Shown here: positions 54,120-62,500 of the stretch, piece by piece
Layout of the letters: every line of letters begins with the position of its first letter
How positions within the stretch are numbered: position 1 is the first letter of the stretch
Source: REEB95 sp035934235
GTDB taxonomy: Bacteria > Pseudomonadota > Alphaproteobacteria > ATCC43930 > CGMCC-115725
Direction: 5' to 3'
Assembly (NCBI GenBank): GCA_035934235.1
Contig: DASYYB010000029.1
Span: 62,001-126,000 of the forward strand
DNA: 64,000 bases
Translations under genes and position numbers: made by a program
The notes under the pieces: generated by a model
What the model saw: the letters and a program-made list of their open reading frames with translations, nothing else
The model's database searches: none
What the model was told of the DNA's origin: nothing

Positions 54120-54623
54120 TCAGCGCGCGGCCGTCTGGCGCTGCGACCACAGCGACAGTTGCATGTAGATGGCGTCGGCGAGATCTTGGATGGCGCGCTC
54201 GCGCGCATCGTTCTCGGCGACGGTTGCCGCCCAGGCGTCGTCTTGCAGGTTGAAGGCGCTGACGGTTCGGCTGCTACCGGTGATGCTGGTGCCGTCACCG
54301 CGCAATGAATAGCTCGCGCCGGCGTTGATTTCCGAACGGGTCGACGTGGCATTGCGTTGGATGCCGAGATCGGACCGGCTCAAAGTCAAAGTAACTTTCA
54401 GCGTATAGCGTGTCGCCAGCAGCGCGCCGCGCGGGTTGAGCTTCTCGCGCAGCGCCAGCTCCAGCAGCTGGCCTTCGCGGTTTTCGATCGGGTCGACCTT
54501 GATGGCGGCAAGCCTGGGATCGTATTCGCCCGCGGTGTGACCGCCGTATAGCGGATGGAAACCGCAGCCGGCGAGCGGTGCAGCGGCAAGGGCCGCCAGG
54601 ATGCCGCGCCTAGACCACGACAT
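54120..54623 (-). CDS. lptE: LPS-assembly lipoprotein LptE
   Basis: 167 residues with a lipobox LAGC (Cys20) followed by GFHPLYGG, the LptE start motif. Outer-membrane plug of LptD for LPS transport. The ATG lies within the last 14 bp of leuS. Basic residues SRRG precede the signal, as usual. Confidence 0.93.
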   Translation of the reverse strand: MSWSRRGILAALAAAPLAGCGFHPLYGGHTAGEYDPRLAAIKVDPIENREGQLLELALREKLNPRGALLATRYTLKVTLTLSRSDLGIQRNATSTRSEINAGASYSLRGDGTSITGSSRTVSAFNLQDDAWAATVAENDARERAIQDLADAIYMQLSLWSQRQTAAR

Positions 54624-57162
54624 TGACGATCCGATTGGGCACGACGATGGTCTTACGCGGTGTCTTGCCGGCCAGCGCGGTGATGACATTCGGCAGGGCG
54701 AGCGCCGCTTGGCGCGCATCGGCCTCGCCGACGTCGCGCGGCACCTCGATCGTGCCGCGCAGCTTGCCGTTGACCTGAACCGCCAGCGTCACCGTCTCGG
54801 CGACGGCGAGAGCGGCGTCGGCCTTCGGCCACGGCTCGTCCGCCAGCAGCCGCTGATGGCCGAGCGCTTGCCACAACGCCTCGGCGAGATGCGGCATCAT
54901 CGGACCGACGAGGCGCACCGCCGCTTCCAGCGCCTCGCGCACGACCGCCGCATTGGCATCGGGCTTGGCTTCGATGGCGTTGGTGAGCTCGCGGACGCGC
55001 GCGATCGCCCGGTTGAAGCGGAATTTGTCGAGATCGTCGGTGACCAGCACGACGGTCTGGTGGGTGACGCGCCGGAGATCCTGGTCGGCGGCCGCAAGCT
55101 TCGCCGGAATTGCCACGCCGGGCGGCGGCAACGGGTCGTTACGCTCCGCAACTAGTCTCCACAGCCGGTTGGCGTAGCGCCAAGCGCCTTCGATGCCGGC
55201 GTCGGTCCATTCGAGGTCGCGTTCGGGCGGGCTGTCGGACAGCAGATAGAGCCGTGCGGTATCGGCACCGTAGGCGTCGACGATGGTCTCGAGTCCGACC
55301 ACGTTCTTCTTCGATTTTGACATCTTCTCCATGCGCCCGACGGTCACCGGCCGACCCTTGGCGTCATGCCAGGCGCTATTGTCGTCGTGCCGGACCTCCT
55401 CGGGGAAGAGCCAATTTCCGGCGGCGTCCTGATAGGTTTCGTGGCAGACCATGCCTTGGGTGAACAGGCCGGCAAATGGCTCCTTGAGCGCCAGATAACC
55501 GCAGCGTTCGAGCGCGCGGGTGAAGAAGCGCGAATAGAGCAGGTGCAGCACCGCGTGCTCGATGCCGCCGATGTACTGGTCGACGGGCATCCAATAGGCG
55601 ACGTCCTTGCGTTCGAAGGCGGTGGGCGACCGGGGCGAACAAAACCGCGCGAAATACCACGAACTTTCGAAGAAGGTATCGAAGGTGTCGGTTTCGCGCC
55701 GTGCCTTGGCGCCGCAGCGCGGGCAAGCGACGTGTTTCCAGGTCGGATGGCGGTCGAGCGGATTGCCCGGCTCGTCGAACGTCACGTCGTCGGGCAGACG
55801 CACTGGCAGGTCCTTTTCCGGCACCGGCACGATGCCGCATGTCCCGCAATGGATCACGGGAATCGGACAGCCCCAATAGCGCTGTCGCGATACGCCCCAA
55901 TCCCGGAGCCGCCATATCGTCGCGCCGGCGCCGGCCTCGCGCTTTTCGATCTCGGCGATGGCGCGGCGCTTGGCCGCCGGCACGTCGAGTCCGTCAAGGA
56001 ACCCCGAATTGATGTGCGTACCATCGCCGGTATAGGCCTCGTCGGCGATCGCGAAGCTTTTGGCGTCGGCATCGGGCGGCAGCACCACGGGCGTCACCGG
56101 CAGCTTGTATTTGCGCGCGAATTCCAGATCGCGCTGGTCGTGCGCCGGACAGCCGAAGATCGCGCCCGTGCCGTATTCCATCAACACGAAATTGGCGACG
56201 TAGACCGGCAGGTTGCGCTTGGTGTCGAACGGATGCGCCGCCTTGACGCCGGTGTCGTAACCCATCTTCTCGGCGGTCTCGATCGCCGCCTCGCTGGTAC
56301 CCATGCGATTGCACTCGGCGATGAAGTCGCGCAGCTTCGTGTCACGTTCTGCCAGCGCCTCGGCCAGCGGATGGTTGGGGGCGACCGCGACGAAGGACGC
56401 GCCGAACAACGTGTCGGGCCGGGTGGTGAACACCTCCAGCCGGTCGTCGCGTCCGTTCAGCGCGAAGAAGACACGCGCGCCTTCCGAGCGGCCGATCCAA
56501 TTCTCCTGCATCAGCTTGACGCGCTCGGGCCAGCGTTCGAGCGTCGCCAGCGCATCGAGCAGCTCGGATGCGAACGCGGTGATCTTGAGGAACCACTGCG
56601 ATAACAGGCGCTTTTCGACCGGCGCGCCGGACCGCCAGCCGCGGCCGTCGATCACCTGTTCGTTCGCGAGCACCGTGTTCTCGACCGGATCCCAGTTGAC
56701 CCACGATTCCTTGCGGTAGGCGAGGCCCGCCGCCAGGAAATCGAGAAACATTTTCTGTTCGTGCTTGTAATAGTCGGGATGGCAGGTGGCGATCTCGCGC
56801 CGCCAGTCATAGGCGATGCCCATCCGCTTCAGCTGCTCGCGCATCACCGCGATGTTCGCCAACGTCCAATCGCGCGGATGCTTGCCGGACGCCATCGCCG
56901 CGTTCTCGGCCGGCAGGCCGAATGCATCCCAGCCCATCGGATGCAGCACGTTGAAGCCCTGCGCGCGTTTGTACCGCGCGACCACGTCGCCCATTGTGTA
57001 ATTGCGGACGTGACCGACGTGCAGTTTCCCCGACGGATAGGGAAACATCTCGAGCACGTAGTATTTCGGGCGCGCCGGGTCGGTCTCGACCTCGAAGCTC
57101 TTGCGCTCGCGCCAGACCCGTTGCCAGTGCTCTTCGTTTTCTTTCGCGTTATACCGCGCCAT
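54610..57162 (-). CDS. leuS: leucine--tRNA ligase
   Basis: 850 residues, class I synthetase: HIGH motif YPSGKLHVGHVRN, editing domain, KMSKS as KMSKSKKNVV, C-terminal tRNA-binding domain with the typical LVVPNRIVNVVV end. The ATG at 57162 (MARYNAKENEEHWQ) is the family start; a longer frame upstream is antisense. Confidence 0.97.
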   Translation of the reverse strand: MARYNAKENEEHWQRVWRERKSFEVETDPARPKYYVLEMFPYPSGKLHVGHVRNYTMGDVVARYKRAQGFNVLHPMGWDAFGLPAENAAMASGKHPRDWTLANIAVMREQLKRMGIAYDWRREIATCHPDYYKHEQKMFLDFLAAGLAYRKESWVNWDPVENTVLANEQVIDGRGWRSGAPVEKRLLSQWFLKITAFASELLDALATLERWPERVKLMQENWIGRSEGARVFFALNGRDDRLEVFTTRPDTLFGASFVAVAPNHPLAEALAERDTKLRDFIAECNRMGTSEAAIETAEKMGYDTGVKAAHPFDTKRNLPVYVANFVLMEYGTGAIFGCPAHDQRDLEFARKYKLPVTPVVLPPDADAKSFAIADEAYTGDGTHINSGFLDGLDVPAAKRRAIAEIEKREAGAGATIWRLRDWGVSRQRYWGCPIPVIHCGTCGIVPVPEKDLPVRLPDDVTFDEPGNPLDRHPTWKHVACPRCGAKARRETDTFDTFFESSWYFARFCSPRSPTAFERKDVAYWMPVDQYIGGIEHAVLHLLYSRFFTRALERCGYLALKEPFAGLFTQGMVCHETYQDAAGNWLFPEEVRHDDNSAWHDAKGRPVTVGRMEKMSKSKKNVVGLETIVDAYGADTARLYLLSDSPPERDLEWTDAGIEGAWRYANRLWRLVAERNDPLPPPGVAIPAKLAAADQDLRRVTHQTVVLVTDDLDKFRFNRAIARVRELTNAIEAKPDANAAVVREALEAAVRLVGPMMPHLAEALWQALGHQRLLADEPWPKADAALAVAETVTLAVQVNGKLRGTIEVPRDVGEADARQAALALPNVITALAGKTPRKTIVVPNRIVNVVV

Positions 57163-57179
57163 CGCGCGAGGGCCGCGGC

Positions 57180-57788
57180 CTATTGCTGGTTCGAGGCTGT
57201 GCTCAGACGGATCTGGCGCGCCCGCGCGAGGATGGCGTTTTCGAGATCGACCGACGTGTTCTTGTCGACCGGCGCGTCGACCCAGTTGCCTTTGCTGTCG
57301 CGCGCCTGGCGGAAGACGCTGGCGCGCACGCCGTCGGCGCGCAGATCGCGGTTGAGGATGAAGATATTGACCTTGAAGCGCTCGTCCGGCGTCTGCGGCG
57401 GGCTGAACCAGTCGGTGATGATGACGCCGCCGAACGGATCGGCCGAGGCCAGCGGCATGAACGAAACGGTGTCGAGGCTCGCATGCCACAGGAACGAATT
57501 GACGCCAACACCCGGCGCCCCGCCACCGCCGCTGTTGCTGGCGGTGTTATTGTTGTTGAAGAAGAGCGACAGGACCGAGCGGTTGCTGTCAGTCTGGGTG
57601 CGCGGGTTGAACGACCCTTGCGTGCCCGCGATGTATTTCGGGTCGGTATGGTACGGGTCCTCGGCGCGCTGCTGGGCGTCAGGATCGTTGCCTTGCCAGC
57701 GGTCGTTATTGAACAGACCGCAACCACTCAGCAGCAAAACCGCGCCAAAGCACAGGAATCCGGCTTTCACGGATCGGTTGAACGCCAT
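57180..57788 (-). CDS. DUF3576 lipoprotein
   Basis: 202 residues: lipobox LLSGC (Cys23), then a Gly/Asn linker and the DUF3576 domain (GVNSFLWHASLDTVSFMPLASADPFGGVIITDW, first 20 residues shown as the start of the motif). Conserved next to leuS in alphaproteobacteria, so a role in the outer-membrane assembly or stability is plausible; function unknown. Confidence 0.9.
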   Translation of the reverse strand: MAFNRSVKAGFLCFGAVLLLSGCGLFNNDRWQGNDPDAQQRAEDPYHTDPKYIAGTQGSFNPRTQTDSNRSVLSLFFNNNNTASNSGGGGAPGVGVNSFLWHASLDTVSFMPLASADPFGGVIITDWFSPPQTPDERFKVNIFILNRDLRADGVRASVFRQARDSKGNWVDAPVDKNTSVDLENAILARARQIRLSTASNQQ

Positions 57789-57947
57789 ACCAACACTCCT
57801 CGGAGCTCCCCCCGGAGCTTGCAACCCCGGGTGTACCAATCTTAGCGCAGCGCCCCTCGGCCCGGCTATACCTTTGAAAACCCAGGGCTGTCCGGCCTGC
57901 GGCGTCCGCGGCCTTGACGGGCCGGTTGGCGCTGGCGAGCCTGCCGC

Positions 57948-58634
57948 ATGTCCGATCCGGCCATGATTTCGATCGCCGCGCGGCTGGCTGCGGTGCGTGC
58001 GCAAATCGCCGCCGCCGCCCGGCAGGCCGGCCGTGCGCCTGACGCAGCCAGGCTGGTCGCGGTCGGCAAGACGCATCCGGCCAGCGCGATCGAAGCCGCA
58101 TTGGTCGCCGGCCAACGCGATTTCGGCGAGAACCGGGTGCAAGAGGCGCAGGCGAAATTTCCGGCGCTGAAAGCGCGTTATCCGGACTTGCGGCTGCATC
58201 TCATCGGTCCGCTGCAAACCAACAAGGCGCGCGATGCCGTGCGGCTTTTCGACGTCATCCATACGCTCGATCGGCCGCGCCTGGCTGAATCGCTGGCGCG
58301 GGCAATGGAGCAGGAAGGCCGCCGCCCCGCTCTGCTCGTCGAGGTCAATGTCGGCAACGAACCGCAAAAGGCCGGTATTGCACTCGCGGCCGCCGATGGA
58401 TTCATTGCCGAGTGCCGGACGCGCTGGCATTTGGCGCTCACCGGGTTGATGTGCATTCCGCCGGCCGATGCCGATCCGGCGTCGCATTTCGCCGCGCTCG
58501 CCGCGCTCGCGCGTCGCAATGGCTTGGCCGAGCTCAGCATGGGAATGAGCGGCGACTTCGCACTGGCCGTGGCGCACGGCGCGACGTTGGTGCGCGTCGG
58601 CACCGCGATCTTCGGGCCGCGGCCGCGGGTCTAG
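57948..58634 (+). CDS. PLP homeostasis protein YggS
   Basis: 228 residues, fold-type III PLP protein of the YggS/PROSC family: AVGKTHPASAIEAAL with PLP-lysine Lys41, FGENRVQEA, HLIGPLQTNKA, and the C-terminal MGMSGDFALAVAHGATLVRVGTAIFG. Regulates vitamin B6 and amino-acid pools. Start may be at 57948 or at the ATG five codons later. It ends on a CTAG shared with the convergent LDT gene. Confidence 0.95.
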   Translation: MSDPAMISIAARLAAVRAQIAAAARQAGRAPDAARLVAVGKTHPASAIEAALVAGQRDFGENRVQEAQAKFPALKARYPDLRLHLIGPLQTNKARDAVRLFDVIHTLDRPRLAESLARAMEQEGRRPALLVEVNVGNEPQKAGIALAAADGFIAECRTRWHLALTGLMCIPPADADPASHFAALAALARRNGLAELSMGMSGDFALAVAHGATLVRVGTAIFGPRPRV

Positions 58635-59131
58635 GTCGCCGCAACGACGACGCGGGACGTGGCGTCGGCTTCGGCCACGATACGGCGCAAATCGTCGGGA
58701 GCGAGCGCAACGCAGCCTTCGGTTGGTGTGTAATCCGCCGCGGCGACGTGCAGGAAGATGGCGCTGCCGGCGCCGGCGATGGCTGGATCGTCGTTGTAGC
58801 CCAACACCACCAGCAGGTCATAAAGCCGGTCGTTCCGCCACAACCGCTCGGCCCGCGCCCGGTACGGCAGCTTGACCGGCCGGTTATAGGCGACATCGGC
58901 GGGATCGTCGCACCAGCCGTCATCGTTGGTGATCGGCGCCGTCGGCAGGCGCGTTACCGGCACGACGCCGCGGTCGGGCCGATATAAGAGCCGCCGCATG
59001 ACGAAGGCGCCGGCAGGTGTCGCGCCGTCGCCTTCGCGCTTGGTCGCGCGCACACCGCCCTTACCGAGGGCGCAGCGTAGATGTTGCGCGCCCCAACGCG
59101 CCCAGCCGGCGGGTTCGACCAGCAGATCCAT
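58631..59131 (-). CDS. L,D-transpeptidase (YkuD domain)
   Basis: 166 residues: CALGKGGV-type start of the domain, GDGATPAGAF and a catalytic segment FLHVAAADYTPTEGCVALAPDDL with nucleophile Cys140. Makes 3-3 cross-links or attaches proteins to peptidoglycan; no signal peptide is visible, as in several alphaproteobacterial members of this subfamily. The ATG at 59131 has GAGGGGG upstream; the longer alternative start (59200) lies inside the 19-bp palindrome. Confidence 0.85.
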   Translation of the reverse strand: MDLLVEPAGWARWGAQHLRCALGKGGVRATKREGDGATPAGAFVMRRLLYRPDRGVVPVTRLPTAPITNDDGWCDDPADVAYNRPVKLPYRARAERLWRNDRLYDLLVVLGYNDDPAIAGAGSAIFLHVAAADYTPTEGCVALAPDDLRRIVAEADATSRVVVAAT

Positions 59132-59182
59132 CGCCCCCTCTATAGCCGATCGGCGCAGAAGCTGCGCGTCGGCCACGCCATG

Positions 59183-59201
59183 TATGGTTAAGTTAACCAT
59201 A
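59183..59201. promoter_or_regulatory. perfect 19-bp palindrome TATGGTTAAGTTAACCATA
   Basis: Nine-base arms around a central G, with TTAACCAT in both arms. It is the start of an AT-rich control region between the LDT gene and the giant secreted protein gene. TTAACCAT resembles CtrA-bound half-sites and is also found twice upstream of the PAS gene (13522-13617). Confidence 0.55.
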
Positions 59202-59501
59202 AGTATTCGTATTAACTATACTTTTCATATAATTAACCACTACTTTGCATTGATTTAGTCTCAAGGTAAATATATCTTCATGATTAATAGAAAGACCGAA
59301 ACAGGTCTGTCGTTCAGGAAGGATGTTCGAAGCCCGCGGAGGCGCATCTCCGCTGGTCCCCTCCCGGTAGGTGCTCTTCGCGGCGCTCCGGACTCCTTCT
59401 CCGACGGCCTTTCTCGGTCAAACGCGGCGACTGCGGATCGACCCTTCCCCCTCCCAGGGTCATCCGCGGACCGCTCGCCAACAGGGATACGGAGAGTTGA
59501 C
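59202..59501 (+). promoter_or_regulatory. AT-rich promoter region and leader of the giant adhesin gene
   Basis: 59202-59290 is markedly AT-rich (for example TATTAACTATACTTTTCATA), suiting a promoter and perhaps a target of silencing proteins. 59330-59480 is GC-rich with several short inverted repeats and forms the leader of the giant gene. No open frame with a ribosome site is seen. Confidence 0.45.
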
Positions 59502-62500
59502 ATGAAGGGTTCCATCCGGACGTTCGCCAAGCATTCGGCCGCCGCAGTCGCGCTCCTGGCACTGATGGACGGCGCCGCGCTGGCCGCGCAGATTTCCCCC
59601 AATCCCAACCCGGCGGGCACCACGATCACGCCCGCGACCGGCACCAACGATTCGAACGCCGCGCCGACGACGTATCTCAACCAGGGCGCGATCGACATCG
59701 GCGGCAATGCCGGGACGACCTTCACCAACAATTCCGGCGCGACGCTCAACAACGATGGACAGAATACGCCGAGCGCCACCAACGGCACGATCTCGGTTCA
59801 CAACGGCGGCACGCTCCAGAACAACGGCACCCTCAACAACATCAATCAGGGCAACATCGCCGCCAACGGCACCAACGGCGCCACCCTCAACAACACCGGC
59901 AGCCTGACCAACAGCGGGTCGACGATCCTGAGTGAGCTCGACGCGCTCATCAGCAACGCCGGCACGTTCCTCAACAACCTGGCCGCCACGTTCACCAACG
60001 CGACCGGCGCGGTGTTCAGCAACGCTTCAAGCGGCGTTGCCCTCAACATGAACACGGGCACGACGTTGGACAACCAAAGCGCCGGCAATGGCGGCAACGC
60101 CGGCGTGCAGAACACCGGCACCGTCATGAACATGCTGGGCGCGACCCTGCACAACGAGTCGGGTGCGACCATCGACAACACCGGCACGACCGGCCAGATC
60201 TACAACCTGACCAGCGGCTCGTTGCTCAAGAACGACGGGTCGATCACCAACGAACAGGGCGCCCAGCTCTATAACCAGGGCAGCGCGGGGCTCGCCAACA
60301 CGGGCACGATCACCAATAAGACGAACGGTCAGATCTACAACCAGGGCAATTCCACCCTGAACAATTCCGGCACCATCGACAATCAGGCGACCGGCCAGTT
60401 CTCCAACCAGGGCGGCGCCGAGCTGAACAACGGGTTTAATGGCACCAGCACCACCGGCGGCTCGTTGACCAACGAGGGCACCTTCACCAACGCCGGCGCC
60501 AATACCCGACTCAACAACGAAGGCACCGCCACGCTGACCAACAGCGGCACGCTGACCAACACCAATGGCGCGTCCATCAACAACACCTCGACCGCCGCCA
60601 TCGGCATCCAGAACACCGGCGCGGGCGCGACCTTCACCAACCAGGGCGGCGGCCAGATCGTCAACACCGGCGCGATCACCAACCAGACCGGCGGCACGCT
60701 GTCGAATCTCGGCGCCGGCACGACGCTGCACAACATGTCGGGTGGGCTGCTAACCAACGACGGGACGGGTGTGTCTACGACGACCCTGCTGAATGACAAC
60801 GCGACGCTGACCAACGAAGGCACCCTGACCAATACCGGCGCCAACGCGCACTTCACCAACCAGGATCACGGCACCTTCACCAACAACGGCACCTGGAACA
60901 ACACCGCGGGCGCCGCCTTCACCAACGACCCGGCTTCGACCGTCAACAACGGCGCCACCGTCAACTCGGGCGGCTCGACCATCACCAGCAACGGCCTGGG
61001 CTCGACCTTCGACGACACGCTGACCGGCACGATCCACAACACCGACACCGGCTCGACCATCGCCAACCAGAACCAGTCGGCGATGACCAACGAGGGTGCG
61101 ATCACCAACGAGAACAACGCCGCGTTCGTAAACCAGACCGGCGGCTCTTTCTCCAACAACACAGGCGCCACAATATTGAACGCGACTGGCGCCAGAATCA
61201 CCAATGACGGCACCTCGAGCGCGCCGACGAGCGCCTTCACCAACAAAGGCACCATCGACAACAACGCCACCGCGTCGATCGACAACAAGGGCGCGAATGC
61301 GCAGTTCACCAACACCGGCATTGGCACGGCGATCAACAACACCGGCGCGATGGTCAACCAGACCGGCGCCTTCTTCAGTAACCAGGGCGGCGCGCTTATC
61401 GCCAACAGCGCCGTCGGCACGATCAACAACAGCGCGACGTTCACCAACGACGGCTCGACCGTGCAGAACACCAGCGCGGCCGCGACCGGCATCGACAATA
61501 CCGCTACCGGCACGTTTACCAACGAGAACGGCGCGACTCTGACGAACCGAAGCCAAGCGAGTGTGACCAACGAAGGCACGCTCACCAACAAGACGGGTTC
61601 GACAATCCAGAACCTTGCCGACAACACCGGCGCGACCAACGTCGTCGCCACCTTCAACAACAACGGCGGCACGCTCACCAACACCGCCATGATCATGAAC
61701 TCGGGCAACGTCACGGGTGCGAGCGCGACGGCCAAGGCGCTGTTCGAGAACACCAACGGCGGCACGCTTAACAACAATTCGGTCGGCACCATCACTAACG
61801 ACGGCACCGGTAGCAACGGCCCTGGCCTCGCCGAGTTCGACAACGCGGCCGCGCTCAACAACGCGTCGGGCGCCTCGATCGACAACAAGGGCGCCAAAGC
61901 GACCTTCAACAACCAGAGCGGCGGCACCGTCACCAACAGCGGCAGCGTCACGAACGAACAAGGCGCGGCGCTCAACAACGTCGGCGGCGCGGCGGGTGCG
62001 GAATTCACCACGACCGGCGCGGGCGCGACCCTTCTCAACGAGACGGGTGGCACCATCACCAACGATGGCACCGGCGCCGGCAACGCTCATTTCAATGCGA
62101 TCAGCGGCGGCACCATCACCAACGCGGCGGGCGCCTCGATCGATAACAAGGGCTCGAACGCCAACTTCCACGTCCATAACGGCGGCACGCTGACCAACAG
62201 CGGCTCGTTCCTCAACGAGCTGAGTGCGATCTTCACCACCCTCACCGGCGGCTTGACCACCAACAACGGCACCATCACCAACCAGACCGGCGGCAACGTC
62301 ACGGTCCAGTCGGGCGCAACGCTCAACGGCACGGGCACCTACACCCAGACCGGCGCGACCAGCAACACCACGGTCGATGGCACCTGGACTCAGAATCTGA
62401 CCGATATCGAGAACGGCAATCTCAACGGTTCCGGCACGGTCAACGGCGCGGTGTTCAACAACACGCCGTCCGGCACCGGCCCGGGTATCAGCGGCACGGG

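Noticed and set aside
59261..59788. 175-codon minus-strand frame over the leader and 5' end of the giant gene
   Set aside because: No ribosome site, mixed composition, and it overlaps the signal peptide of the giant protein; more likely chance.
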